A stretch of 64,000 nucleotides of DNA from UBA6115 sp964346355 (lineage in GTDB: Bacteria; Bacillota; Clostridia; Christensenellales; Aristaeellaceae): positions 15,425 to 79,424 of the forward strand of contig CAYFUH010000004.1 in assembly GCA_964346355.1 (NCBI GenBank). Reading direction: 5' to 3'. Positions 1-8,906 of this stretch are shown one piece after another. Below the pieces are notes generated by a model. That model made no database searches and was not told where the DNA came from. It worked only from the letters and a program-made list of their open reading frames with translations. Each line of letters begins with the position of its first letter. The stretch's first letter is position 1. Position numbers and translations under genes: made by a program.

Positions 1-1750
1 ACAGCTTCACCTTGATGCCTGTTTTTGCGGTGAACTCGGTATCCACCATCTTTTGCAGCAAATCCACATGTGTGAGCGCGCGGTTCACCCAGACGGTCAG
101 CACCTCGCCATCGCCCGCGGTCTGGCGGTATTTGTCGGTGGTAAAGGTGTGGTAAAGGGTGGAAAACCAGTTGCCCAGGCTGCGCAGCGCGCTCGCGCCG
201 GACTGGGGCACCTCGCCCTCCCCCGTCACATACACCATGTCCAGGGAGAAGGCGTCGTTGGTGAGCTGCGTCGCAAAGCGGCTGAGGGAGACGATGATGG
301 AGTTGTCCGGCCCGGTCATCTGCTGGGTGTACAGGGAAATCTCATCCGGGTAGCGCTTCATGGCTTCAATCAAACCAAGCGCCTTATCGATCTCCGCAAA
401 CATCGCGCTGCCTGTGCCGCGCTCGCTATAGTCCTGGGTGAGTGTCTTGATGTGGTTGAGAAGGACGTCATAGGCATCCAGGTAATCGGCGATGTGCGGC
501 AAATAGCGCGTCATCTTCCAGGTGCGGTTTTTATCTCGCTGGGAGCCCGCCAATTCGGTCACCTGCAAAGAAAAGCGCATCACATGGGCGGATACCAGCC
601 GGGCATAGCGCCATGCCTGCATGACCGGCGCCATCTCCATGCGCAGGCTGAGGGTGTGCGTGCCCGCCTCCAGATAAAACAAGAAAGGCGCGCCATCTTT
701 GCCGTGCAGCGTCTCCATCGCCCAGTTCCCGTTGGTGACGGGGAAGGAATAGCTTCCGCACTCTAAAAAGGGCAGGCTGCCATCAATCAGGATGCTGTGG
801 AAGGCGGCGAACTCCGGCTTGTCGTTGCGGTAGTGGAGGGCAATTTGATATAAGCCTGCTGTTTTGACCTCAAAGGAATAGGTGACCTGCGTCCCGTCCT
901 TGCCCCAGGACAGGGCGTTAAGCAATTTTTTGCTGCTGTCATGCGGGGTGAGCGCCGGGTTGTTGACGCTTTCAAAGATGGCTTCCGCGTTGTTCTTTTC
1001 CAGATAACGCACCGCGTTAAGGGCAATTGTGCCTTCCCCCATCATCTGGTGCTGATGCTGCGCTTGATAGGCTGCGTAATCAGGCAGGGTGCCCTCAGGC
1101 GCCATGGCGCGCAGCGCGCCCAGCATCAGGCCATCGCCGGAGCGGTTGGTGAGGGTGATGAGGTTGTCACCTGAGGGCAGGTAAAACAGCAGCGGCTGGG
1201 CAGTAGAGCGCAGCTTGCTGTTGAGGGGCTGGCTGCGCCAGCGATCCACCCTGGATTGACGCGGGGCGGATTCATCCCCATAGCTGTCCTTGGGGAAATC
1301 CTCCTGCGCGCTTTGCCAGTAAAGGGGCAGGGCGAGGCTGTCCATCTCCGCATAATCCTGAACATCATTGACCTTGATGGACAGGATGAAGTCCGACATG
1401 GTGCTGAGAGTGGGCAAATAGTCAAGGCTGAGGGTGTACAGCCCGGCTGTTTCCACCGCCAGACGGTAGGTAGCCGTTTGCTGGTAGTTGAGCAAAATGG
1501 TGTCCCGGTCCGCCGTGCCATCAAGGGGCAGCGCGCGCGCATCCCCAGTCCCTGGGGGCACATCCAGACCTGACAGGAAATCCAGATAGGGCGTTTGCTC
1601 ACCGGTCATCTCACCCGCCAGCAGCTGCCAGGCTTTGGTAACCTCCTGCTCGTCGCTGGCCTGCACACGCAGCCCCTGTTTTGGGGGCAAAAAAATGAGG
1701 GCAAGCAGAATGACTCCGACCACGACCCAGGCTCCCCATTTTTTGATCAT
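1..1750 (-). CDS. Very large solute-binding protein with two N-terminal beta-sandwich repeats (3' end off the window)
   Basis: About 583 residues are visible; the frame is open to the left edge, so the C-terminus is missing. The ATG at 1748-1750 follows a purine-rich GAGGGAATTGGG. Residues 5-20 form one hydrophobic anchor with no lipobox cysteine. Two similar blocks each contain the pattern TAGLY followed by an alternating hydrophobic strand (about residues 101-110 and 297-306). This looks like duplicated carbohydrate-binding (CBM6/35-like) beta-sandwiches. A helical stretch follows, and the last visible 35 residues (EVLTVWVNRA onward) resemble the first strand and helix of a family 1 sugar-binding protein. 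It lies 66 bp downstream of another binding-protein gene in the same direction. Inference: surface capture of a polysaccharide for an ABC importer encoded beyond the left edge. The substrate is unknown. Confidence 0.75.
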   Translation of the reverse strand, partial: MIKKWGAWVVVGVILLALIFLPPKQGLRVQASDEQEVTKAWQLLAGEMTGEQTPYLDFLSGLDVPPGTGDARALPLDGTADRDTILLNYQQTATYRLAVETAGLYTLSLDYLPTLSTMSDFILSIKVNDVQDYAEMDSLALPLYWQSAQEDFPKDSYGDESAPRQSRVDRWRSQPLNSKLRSTAQPLLFYLPSGDNLITLTNRSGDGLMLGALRAMAPEGTLPDYAAYQAQHQHQMMGEGTIALNAVRYLEKNNAEAIFESVNNPALTPHDSSKKLLNALSWGKDGTQVTYSFEVKTAGLYQIALHYRNDKPEFAAFHSILIDGSLPFLECGSYSFPVTNGNWAMETLHGKDGAPFLFYLEAGTHTLSLRMEMAPVMQAWRYARLVSAHVMRFSLQVTELAGSQRDKNRTWKMTRYLPHIADYLDAYDVLLNHIKTLTQDYSERGTGSAMFAEIDKALGLIEAMKRYPDEISLYTQQMTGPDNSIIVSLSRFATQLTNDAFSLDMVYVTGEGEVPQSGASALRSLGNWFSTLYHTFTTDKYRQTAGDGEVLTVWVNRALTHVDLLQKMVDTEFTAKTGIKVKL

Positions 1751-1777
1751 CCCAATTCCCTCACGGCTATCGCCCCA

Positions 1778-1800
1778 GCCGGGGGGTTAAACCCCCCGGC
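1778..1800 (-). other. GC-rich intercistronic hairpin without U-tract
   Basis: GCCGGGGGG and CCCCCCGGC pair over a 5-nt loop, just after the stop of the upstream binding-protein gene. No T-run follows on the minus strand. It is therefore more likely an mRNA-stabilising or partly attenuating element, allowing the first gene to be expressed more than the second, than a full terminator. Confidence 0.6.
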
Positions 1801-1816
1801 CGGGAAGGTATGTGAT

Positions 1817-3460
1817 TTACTTAAAAGCGTCCTCGGTGAAACCGTAGTACTTGATTAAGCCATCGCGCAGGCCTTTTTCCGCCTTCACGAAGCGCGCGTT
1901 GATGGCTTCGTTCCAGTCGGACAGCTTGGCTTTGACGGTATCCAGCCAGTTGGCGTCGGTGCTGCCAACACCCAGCACATCGAAGTTGGTGGCGTTCATC
2001 CACTCGTACAGGCAAGGGGTCTGGGTGCCGTCCTCGTAGATGTAGAACAGGTAGGTCTTGTCGGAGATATCCCAGAACTGTCCCTTCTCCCACAACTCCA
2101 GCACGTACTGGAAGCCGGGCATCAGGTCTTTATCCAGATAGCGCGCGTGCTCCTTGGTGCTGCCCCAGATGGCCATCTGCTCACTGAAGGCTTCGCCAGT
2201 CACCAGCGGGAAGGAGTCATTCAAGGAACTGCGCAGGGCGCCGTTATCAGAGTAGATAGCATCCGCCCGGGCCTGCATGGCCTCCGTCGCACCGCACCAG
2301 TAGGAGCCAAAGGCGTAGGCCAGTTTGAACTGCTCAATCTCCTTGTCACTCCACTCGGGGTTGCCATCGTCCATGGCGTAGTTGTGAATGGCCATCGGGT
2401 CAATAACGATGCCGACGGTGTTCTCCTGATATTCGGTCGCGGGGCGCGGGTAGATGTCCCAATCATTGGATTCCACCGCGTTCACCTTCCAGGTGCCGTC
2501 CTCATTTTTGCCGCCGCTTGCAGCGCCCAACATCCACGGGTCGCCGTCATAGCTGAGGATGTAGTTGCGGCAGAAGAAGCGGAAGCCCCACCACCAGCCG
2601 TCATCCATGACTTCCTGCGGCACGTTCTGCAGGCCAAACTGCGCCCAGATCGCGCTCTTAGCCCACTCGGGCACATAGGCCAAGGTCTTCGCGACTTCCT
2701 CGCTGTTGAGGTCTACATAGTCGCCCTCGCCGGAATAGGTGTTCAGTTTGTAGTTGATGGCGGTTGTGCCAGTCGCGATGAAGGACAGCGGGGTATCCAT
2801 CGCGCCCCAGAAGGTTTTGTTGTCAGCGCTGGTGACAAACTCGGTATACTCGTCAATATCCCAGTCCGGATCCGGCACATCGATGTTGTTGTTCTCGGCC
2901 AGTTCCTTGTTGACATACACGCCCCAGGGCTGCATAAACTGCGGCAAGCCAGCCTGGAAGCCGTAGTAGTTCATCAGGGACATGACGGCGGGGTTGAAGG
3001 ATTTGTACAGCGGGTCATCCTTGAAGGCGGACAGGTCCGCCACCAGGCCGCGGCTGACATCGCCGGACAGGTCGGTGGAGGCGTAGATGTCCGGGTACTT
3101 GCCGTGCTGCGCCTTGTAGTTCTCCATCTCCTGATACCAGGAGGTGTCGTTGCCATTGGGGTCATCCGCCTTGGCCCAAAGGTTGATCTTCACGTTGGGA
3201 TACAGCTCACGGAAGGCCTTGGCCATGCCGTGGACAGCCGCCACGTTCTGGCTGGTGATGTCCTCCGGCTTCCAGTCCTTGGCGCCGATGTCCTCATAGA
3301 AGATGCTGTCGCCGGACCACACCATGATGTCAATGCTGCCGGCCGTTTCCGGGTCCAAGGTTTTGTAGAAGGGGGCCGCGTCCTCCGCGAGCGCCGGCAT
3401 CAGGCCAAGGCCAAGGCACAGCGCCAGGAGAAGGCTCAGAATTTTCCGGGTTGTGAACAT
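1817..3460 (-). CDS. Extracellular solute-binding protein, carbohydrate ABC importer (SBP family 1)
   Basis: A 547-residue exported protein. The start at 3460 is fixed by GGAGGT seven bases upstream; the frame is open further upstream but that part is not plausible protein. Residues 1-26 are a typical signal peptide ending ALA-ED, with no lipobox cysteine at the cleavage site. The mature part starts with IDIMVWSGD, as in family 1 sugar-binding proteins. It has the usual aromatic-rich ligand region (for example WWWGFRFF near the middle) and is somewhat longer than MalE-type proteins (about 400). It is the promoter-proximal gene of a minus-strand operon followed by the large binding protein at 1-1750. 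No permease lies in the window on this side. Likely role: delivers an oligosaccharide to a MalFG-type importer; the sugar is not predictable. Confidence 0.9.
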   Translation of the reverse strand: MFTTRKILSLLLALCLGLGLMPALAEDAAPFYKTLDPETAGSIDIMVWSGDSIFYEDIGAKDWKPEDITSQNVAAVHGMAKAFRELYPNVKINLWAKADDPNGNDTSWYQEMENYKAQHGKYPDIYASTDLSGDVSRGLVADLSAFKDDPLYKSFNPAVMSLMNYYGFQAGLPQFMQPWGVYVNKELAENNNIDVPDPDWDIDEYTEFVTSADNKTFWGAMDTPLSFIATGTTAINYKLNTYSGEGDYVDLNSEEVAKTLAYVPEWAKSAIWAQFGLQNVPQEVMDDGWWWGFRFFCRNYILSYDGDPWMLGAASGGKNEDGTWKVNAVESNDWDIYPRPATEYQENTVGIVIDPMAIHNYAMDDGNPEWSDKEIEQFKLAYAFGSYWCGATEAMQARADAIYSDNGALRSSLNDSFPLVTGEAFSEQMAIWGSTKEHARYLDKDLMPGFQYVLELWEKGQFWDISDKTYLFYIYEDGTQTPCLYEWMNATNFDVLGVGSTDANWLDTVKAKLSDWNEAINARFVKAEKGLRDGLIKYYGFTEDAFK

Positions 3461-3743
3461 TGGGTTACCTCCATTTTTATTTGATTCAAAGAGCACCTGA
3501 GCATATGATACCATCCTTTCATGTGTTTTTCGATCGTTTTCGCGAATTGTTTTTGACATCTTTTCTGCCCGGCAACATACGAAAAGGTTTAAGTGTTTTC
3601 TTGACATACGATTGATAAATGACAAAAAGGATGGTTTCCGGCAGAGCGAAAAACAATATAAATACAATCCGCAAAATTTGTCGGTTTTTCGTTTTTGTGT
3701 ATACTTTTTATAGAAGCATGATTGATGTATTGAAGGGGACGAC
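3461..3743. other. Divergent intergenic region with distant inverted repeat
   Basis: This 283-bp AT-rich gap separates two divergent genes. It holds a 10-bp inverted repeat, ACCATCCTTT at 3510-3519 and AAAGGATGGT at 3626-3635, and a possible plus-strand promoter at 3678-3705. No small gene is evident, and I could not assign a convincing minus-strand promoter for the binding-protein gene. Confidence 0.4.
3678..3705 (+). promoter_or_regulatory. Possible promoter of the DAK2-DegV fusion gene
   Basis: TTGTCG at 3678-3683 and TATACT at 3700-3705 with a 16-bp spacer, 38 bp upstream of the start codon. The -10 is good and the -35 is weak. Confidence 0.4.
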
Positions 3744-5513
3744 ATGAGTGAAGCAAGTGTGATACATCCAGACAGCCTGTATGCCGCGCTGGTTTCCGGC
3801 GCCAGCCGGATAGAAGCCAACCAGGACGTACTAAACCAGGCCAACGGGTTTCCGGTTCCCGACCGGGATACCGGCAGCAACCTGGCGTATTTGTTTGGCG
3901 CGATCAGGCGGCAGATGGGCCAGGGCACTAGCGTGGCTGTGCTGCTGGGCAGTTTGAGCGATATTGCCCTCAGATGGGCGCGCGGCAACAGCGGTGCCAT
4001 CTTTTCACAGTATTTCAACGGCTTGTACCAGGCAGCCAGGCAAATGAACGAAGCCCTTCCCCTGCACGCGCTGGCCGTCTTGTTTCAAACAGGCTATGAG
4101 TACGCGATCAAAGCAGTGCAATCCCCCAAGGAAGGCACCATCTTAACTGCGATGCGCAGCTTTAGCGAAGCCTTCGCCGATGCCCTTGCAAAAAAGCAGG
4201 AGACAGAGGCCTTGACCGCCTCGCTTTCAACCCTGCGTGTCGCAGTGGACGGCACCAAAAACACCCTGCCCCAGCAAAAAGCGCTGCAAATGCCGGACGC
4301 GGGCGCGATGGCATTTTTGTACTTTGTGGAAGGCTTTGTGGATTCCATCGTAAGCGGCGCACCGGTGCCAGTACAAGACAGCGCTGCCATTGATATCACG
4401 CAGGAGATAAGCCATATTCACAGCGATGAGGTGCTGACCCACCGCTACTGCACCGAGGTGCTGCTGGAAAAAGCCGGCACAGCGCCCCTGCAGACAAAAG
4501 TGCATGAAGTGCTGTTTGGTCTGGGCGACTCCCAGGTGGTATCTGAAACCGACAGCCTGCTGCGCGCGCATGTGCACAGCAACCACCCGGATCAGGTTGT
4601 GGACGCGCTGTCCGCCTTTGGACGCATGGTTGAAGTCAAGGCGGATGATATGACCTGCCAGCAGGCCCTCTCCCGCGATTATCCGGGGCAAACGGCGCTT
4701 GTGATCGATTCCATCGCGGATGTGCCCGACAGCCTGCTGTCTGAGCACGTGTACCGTCTTCCCCTGAACCTGTTGATGGACGGCGTTTCCTATCAGGACA
4801 AACGCACCATGTCAGCCAGGCGGGTCAAGGAAAACCGCGCGCGCATCAGCAGCTCGCAGCTAAACCGCAGCGAGGTAAGCGCCTTTTTGGATCCCATCCT
4901 CTGCCGTTATGACAGGGTGCTCATCCTGTGCGTATCCTCCAGGATGTCGGGCTTGTATGACCGTTTTATGGAATACAAAAGGGCGCACCCTGACCGGGAC
5001 ATCACGCTGGTGGACAGCCGGCTCAACTCCGGCGCCCAGGGGCTGCTGACCCTTTATGCCAGCAAGATGCAAAAAGAAGGTATGGCGCCGCAGGACATCG
5101 CAGCCAGGCTGGAAGCCCTGCGCTTGCGCACCAAAATCTACGTCAGTGTGCCTGATCTTTCAGCCATGGTATCCTCCGGCCGTTTAAACCGGCGAATCGG
5201 CAAACTGCTGATGGCACTGCGCTTTTTGCCGCTTATCACCATCAACCCAAAAGGCGAGGGCAGCATTACCGGCCTCACCTTCTCCCAAAAAGCCAACCAG
5301 CAGTTGTTGCTGAACAAATTGAAGAAAGCCCAGGTGGCGGAATACGCCCTGGTGTACGCGGGGGACCCCGCGCGGGCACGCCAGGCCGCGACAGCCATCC
5401 GCGACGCCTTGGGCCAGGAGCCTGCCTATATCAGCGATATCTCAAGCGTCGTATCCCTCTTCGCGGGCGAGGGCGCCTATGCCGTTGCCTATATTGAAAA
5501 GGAGCCGTCATGA
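3744..5513 (+). CDS. Fatty-acid-kinase-like DhaL domain fused to a DegV (FakB-like) domain
   Basis: A 589-residue cytoplasmic protein. Residues 1-200 are a DhaL/DAK2 nucleotide-binding domain with the motif PVPDRDTGSN (FakA proteins normally read PDGDTG, so Arg41 replaces Gly). Residues 230-310 match the FakA middle domain (YCTEVLL, GDS, LLRAHVHSNHP). From about residue 315 a complete DegV fold follows (ALVIDSIADVP, SSRMSGLY). In the usual system FakA phosphorylates a fatty acid held by a separate FakB/DegV protein; here both halves sit in one chain. The start follows AAGGGGA. The gene overlaps the next one by 4 bp. A stand-alone DegV gene lies at 24700-25560. Inference: single-chain acyl-phosphate kinase; the Gly-to-Arg change leaves activity unproven. 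Confidence 0.85.
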   Translation: MSEASVIHPDSLYAALVSGASRIEANQDVLNQANGFPVPDRDTGSNLAYLFGAIRRQMGQGTSVAVLLGSLSDIALRWARGNSGAIFSQYFNGLYQAARQMNEALPLHALAVLFQTGYEYAIKAVQSPKEGTILTAMRSFSEAFADALAKKQETEALTASLSTLRVAVDGTKNTLPQQKALQMPDAGAMAFLYFVEGFVDSIVSGAPVPVQDSAAIDITQEISHIHSDEVLTHRYCTEVLLEKAGTAPLQTKVHEVLFGLGDSQVVSETDSLLRAHVHSNHPDQVVDALSAFGRMVEVKADDMTCQQALSRDYPGQTALVIDSIADVPDSLLSEHVYRLPLNLLMDGVSYQDKRTMSARRVKENRARISSSQLNRSEVSAFLDPILCRYDRVLILCVSSRMSGLYDRFMEYKRAHPDRDITLVDSRLNSGAQGLLTLYASKMQKEGMAPQDIAARLEALRLRTKIYVSVPDLSAMVSSGRLNRRIGKLLMALRFLPLITINPKGEGSITGLTFSQKANQQLLLNKLKKAQVAEYALVYAGDPARARQAATAIRDALGQEPAYISDISSVVSLFAGEGAYAVAYIEKEPS

Positions 5514-6274
5514 TCCTGTCTTTTGTATTCACTGCCTTCATCGTGCTGGCCGGCTTCGTGGTGGTCAACCGCGTCGCCGCGCGGATGAAAAAGCATGATG
5601 TCCTTGACATCTTCTGGGGCCTTGGGTTCGTGCTGTCAGCGCTTACCTCCTATTTGCTTGGCCCAAAGCCGGCTGCCGGGCTGTTGATGACGGTCTTGAC
5701 CTGCATCTGGGGCAGCCGCCTAAGCGCACACCTGGCCGCGCGCAACCTGAACAAACCGGAGGACTTCCGCTACAAAGAAAAGCGTGAAACATGGAAAAAC
5801 AATTTTGAGCTTACGGTGTTTGTGCGCATGTATGTAAGCCAGTTCGCACTGAACCTGATCATCGGGCTGCCGGTGATATATATCAACCTGTCGGCAAAGG
5901 CAAACGTGAACGCCTTCACATGGTTAGGCTGCCTCATCTGGCTAGTTGGCATGGTGTTTGAGGTGGTGGGTGACGCCCAGCTTAAGCGGCACATGAAAAC
6001 TAATCGGGGCACCCTCATCACCACCGGCTTATGGCGCTATACCCGCCACCCCAATTACTTTGGCGAAAGCCTGGTCTGGTGGGGCATATATGTGATCAGC
6101 CTGTCGGGCGGCCTGAGCAACTGGTGGCTCATCATCAGCCCGCTGACCATTACCTGCTTCTTGCTCTTCATCAGCGGGGTGCCCTTGCTTGAGGAAAAAA
6201 TGAAAACCCGCCCCGGCTGGGCGGACTACGCACGGCGCACCAGCAAGTTCTTTCCCCTGCCGCCCAAGAAATAA
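5510..6274 (+). CDS. DUF1295 integral membrane protein (steroid 5-alpha-reductase-like fold)
   Basis: 254 residues with about six hydrophobic segments. The C-terminal signature TTGLWRYTRHPNYFGESLVWW is the hallmark of the DUF1295/isoprenylcysteine-methyltransferase-like superfamily. Family members act on lipid-like substrates as reductases or methyltransferases, but the reaction of bacterial DUF1295 proteins is mostly unknown. The ATG overlaps the previous stop (ATGA), so translation is coupled to the fatty-acid-kinase-like fusion. That favours a membrane-lipid role. A terminator follows directly. Confidence 0.85.
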   Translation: MILSFVFTAFIVLAGFVVVNRVAARMKKHDVLDIFWGLGFVLSALTSYLLGPKPAAGLLMTVLTCIWGSRLSAHLAARNLNKPEDFRYKEKRETWKNNFELTVFVRMYVSQFALNLIIGLPVIYINLSAKANVNAFTWLGCLIWLVGMVFEVVGDAQLKRHMKTNRGTLITTGLWRYTRHPNYFGESLVWWGIYVISLSGGLSNWWLIISPLTITCFLLFISGVPLLEEKMKTRPGWADYARRTSKFFPLPPKK

Positions 6275-6293
6275 GAGTTTTTCAACAAAATAA

Positions 6294-6320
6294 AGAGAGG
6301 CCCGCTTTGGCGCCTCTCTG
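6294..6320. terminator. Bidirectional terminator between convergent genes
   Basis: AGAGAGGC (6294-6301) pairs with GCCTCTCT (6312-6319). TTTT follows on the plus strand and an A-rich stretch precedes it, serving both the DUF1295 gene and malic enzyme. Confidence 0.8.
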
Positions 6321-6341
6321 TTTTAACAGGGTCGTTTTTGC

Positions 6342-7517
6342 TTATTTCCGCGCGACGCCGGTGTCCCGCGCGGCCTGGGCGACCGCCTTGGCCACGGTCT
6401 CCCCTACGCGGGGGTCAAAAGCCTGCGGGATGATGAAGTCCTCGTTCAACTCCTCATCTGACACCAGGCTGGCGATGGCATAGCTGGCTGCCAGGTTCAT
6501 CTGCTCGTTAATCTGGGAGGCACGCACATCCAGCGCGCCGCGGAAGATGCCGGGGAAGGCCAGCACGTTGTTGATCTGGTTGGGGAAGTCGCTGCGGCCG
6601 GTGCCGACCACGCGGGCGCCCCCCTCTTTGGCCTCGTCCGGATAGATTTCCGGCACGGGGTTGGCCATCGGGAAGAGGATGGCGTCCTTGGCCATGGATT
6701 TGACCATGTCCACGCTCACCAGCCCGGGGCCGGAGACACCCAGGAACATGTCCGCGTCCACCATGGCGTCCGCCAGCGTGCCCTGCTTTTTCCCGGGGTT
6801 GATGCGCTTGCACAGCTCGGCCTGGTCCTGCGCCAGATCCCCGCGCCCGTCGTACAGGATGCCTTTGCGGTTGACCAGGTACATCTCCGGCCCCGCGCCC
6901 ATGGCCAGCAGGTGCTTGGCGATGGCGATGCCGGCAGCGCCCGCACCGGAGATGACGATCTTTAAGTTACCGATGTCCTTTTTGACCAGTTTGAGCGCGT
7001 TGATGACCGCCGCGCCCGCGACAATGGCAGTGCCGTGCTGGTCATCATGAAAAATCGGGATGTCGCACAGCTCCTGCAGGCGCTTTTCAATCTCAAAGCA
7101 GCGGGGGGCGGCGATGTCCTCCAGGTTGATGCCGCCAAAGGAGCCGGAGATCAAGTAGATGGTGCGGACAATTTCGTCCACATCCTTGCTGCGGATGCAC
7201 AAAGGGAAGGCGTCCACGCCGCCGAAGGTCTTAAACAGCGCGCACTTGCCTTCCATGACGGGCATGCCCGCTTCCGGACCGATATCACCCAGGCCCAAAA
7301 CAGCGGTGCCGTCGGTCACCACCAACACCAGGTTGTTGCGGCGGGTCAGGTCAAAGGACAGGTTGTAATCCTCCTTTATGGCCAGGCAGGGCGCCGCGAC
7401 GCCGGGGGTATAGGCCAGGGACAGATCCTTCGCGTTGTTGACGGGCGCGCGGGAGATGACCTCGATCTTCCCGCCCCATTCCTTGTGCAGACGCAGCGCT
7501 TCTTTTTGTGTATCCAA
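6342..7517 (-). CDS. NAD(P)-dependent malic enzyme
   Basis: 391 residues, the short bacterial form. It converts L-malate to pyruvate and CO2 with reduction of NAD(P). Seen: SLAYTPGVAAPC near residue 34, DGTAVLGLGDIGP around 70, the metal-binding FHDDQHGTA around 158, a Rossmann signature SGAGAAGIA near 190, and NPVPEIYP near 290. The start codon is TTG at 7515-7517, preceded by AGGAGG at nine bases; the upstream frame gives no better start. It is a single gene with its own promoter and a bidirectional terminator. It can supply NADPH, complementing the transhydrogenase at 51124-54049. Cofactor preference cannot be read from the sequence by eye. Confidence 0.95.
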   Translation of the reverse strand: MDTQKEALRLHKEWGGKIEVISRAPVNNAKDLSLAYTPGVAAPCLAIKEDYNLSFDLTRRNNLVLVVTDGTAVLGLGDIGPEAGMPVMEGKCALFKTFGGVDAFPLCIRSKDVDEIVRTIYLISGSFGGINLEDIAAPRCFEIEKRLQELCDIPIFHDDQHGTAIVAGAAVINALKLVKKDIGNLKIVISGAGAAGIAIAKHLLAMGAGPEMYLVNRKGILYDGRGDLAQDQAELCKRINPGKKQGTLADAMVDADMFLGVSGPGLVSVDMVKSMAKDAILFPMANPVPEIYPDEAKEGGARVVGTGRSDFPNQINNVLAFPGIFRGALDVRASQINEQMNLAASYAIASLVSDEELNEDFIIPQAFDPRVGETVAKAVAQAARDTGVARK

Positions 7518-7559
7518 GTTTGCTGTCCTCCTGATTTTGATTGAGTTAATACAACAAAA

Positions 7560-7588
7560 ATGCTAACACAGCCAATGGGGGCTGTCAA
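7560..7588 (-). promoter_or_regulatory. Promoter of malic enzyme gene
   Basis: On the minus strand, TTGACA (7583-7588) and TAGCAT (7560-7565) with a 17-bp spacer, 42 bp before the TTG start. Confidence 0.7.
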
Positions 7589-7653
7589 TCAAAAGGCATG
7601 GGTGCTTCATTGCAGGGATTCTTTGATTTTACAATGTTTTCGCGCCAAATCAA

Positions 7654-7682
7654 TTGAGCAAACCAGCCGCATCTGCTAAGAT
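7654..7682 (+). promoter_or_regulatory. Promoter of MFS-rlmI operon
   Basis: TTGAGC (7654-7659) and TAAGAT (7677-7682) with a 17-bp spacer, 27 bp before the preferred start codon. Confidence 0.6.
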
Positions 7683-7709
7683 AATGCGATGAACCACAGG
7701 AGGGGGCAG

Positions 7710-8906
7710 ATGAATCAGAATGCGGAGCCAGGCCAATCAGCCAGGCTGTTGTTTTATGTCACCGCGCTGTTTTGGTGCGCGCAGTACAGCTACACCCAAT
7801 ATATCAACCCGGAATTGATTCGGATGGGCGCCAGCGGCCTGTTCATGGGCATGGTGGCGGGCGCTTATGGCTTTACGCAGATGGTGCTGCGCATCCCGCT
7901 TGGCATCATGGCCGACCGCATCGGGCGGCAAAAGCCGTTTGTGGTCATCGGCTGCCTGCTGTCCGCACTCGCCTGCGCCGGGTTTTTGCTGATGTACACC
8001 CCCTCTGGCTTTTTGATTTCCAGGGGTTTGGCCGGCGTTGGTTCCGCGGCCTGGGTGTCCTTTACGGTGCTGTACAGCGCTTATTTCCCGCACCATGAAG
8101 GCCCGCGGCGCATCTCCCACTTAAACGCAGCCAATATGTCAGGGCGCTTGGTGGGTTTCTTCCTGGTTCTCTTCATCATCCCCCGCCTGGGCGTTAAATC
8201 CTCCTTCAGCTTCAGCTTAGCGGCCGCCCTGCTGGCCTTCTTCCTCAGCACGACGCTCAAAGAGCCGCGCCATGTCAAACAGGGCATCCGCTTAAAGGAT
8301 ATTGTGCTGGTGGCCCGGGATAAATACCTGATCGCCTGCTCCATTGTGGGCATTTTGACCCAGGTGGTGGCCTTCAACACCTATTACGGCTTCACCGTCA
8401 ACGTGGCCAAGCGCCTGGGCGCGGCGGACGCGATGCTCACCTGGCTTAACATCGCCCTTTTAATTCCCACCATTTTGATGAACCTGCTGCTGACCAAAAC
8501 CCTGCTTGCCCGCTTTAGCGCGCGCGTGCTGGTCTGCATAGGCTTCCTGCTGGGCGCAGTCTACTGCGTCCTGGTGCCGATGGCACAAAACATGACGCAG
8601 CTGCTGCTCCTTCAAATCCTGGGCGGCAGCTCCAGCACCCTGACCTTTGGCGTGCTCATTGGCCAAAGCGTGCGGGACATCCGCCAGGAGATGCGCGCGG
8701 TGGCCATGGGCTTTTACCAGGCCGTGTACGGCATCGGCATGACGCTGGGCCCGGTGTTGATGGGCGTCTTGATTGACACAAGCGGCCTTGACAACGCGTT
8801 TTTCGCGGTGGCGGGTTTCGCGCTCCTCTCCGGTGTCCTGTCCTACTACCTGCTCAACATTCCGCCCCAAAACCAACCAAACTTGAAAGAAGAGGCATAT
8901 GAGTAA
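7710..8906 (+). CDS. Major facilitator superfamily transporter
   Basis: 398 residues with about 12 hydrophobic segments. An MFS loop 2-3 signature, GIMADRIGRQKP, is visible near residue 65. An in-frame ATG exists at 7689, but GGAGGGGG sits six bases before the ATG at 7710, so the shorter start is preferred. The next gene, an RNA methyltransferase, overlaps it by 8 bp. The substrate is unknown. The gene pairing does not suggest one. Confidence 0.85.
   Translation: MNQNAEPGQSARLLFYVTALFWCAQYSYTQYINPELIRMGASGLFMGMVAGAYGFTQMVLRIPLGIMADRIGRQKPFVVIGCLLSALACAGFLLMYTPSGFLISRGLAGVGSAAWVSFTVLYSAYFPHHEGPRRISHLNAANMSGRLVGFFLVLFIIPRLGVKSSFSFSLAAALLAFFLSTTLKEPRHVKQGIRLKDIVLVARDKYLIACSIVGILTQVVAFNTYYGFTVNVAKRLGAADAMLTWLNIALLIPTILMNLLLTKTLLARFSARVLVCIGFLLGAVYCVLVPMAQNMTQLLLLQILGGSSSTLTFGVLIGQSVRDIRQEMRAVAMGFYQAVYGIGMTLGPVLMGVLIDTSGLDNAFFAVAGFALLSGVLSYYLLNIPPQNQPNLKEEAYE

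Noticed and set aside
2147..3484. Long plus-strand frame opposite the solute-binding-protein gene
   Set aside because: Antisense shadow in GC-rich DNA; no RBS, no recognisable domain, while the minus strand encodes a clear binding protein.
3461..4018. N-terminal extension of the solute-binding protein
   Set aside because: The extra 186 residues would precede a signal peptide and overlap the divergent gene; the RBS at 3467-3472 fixes the shorter start.
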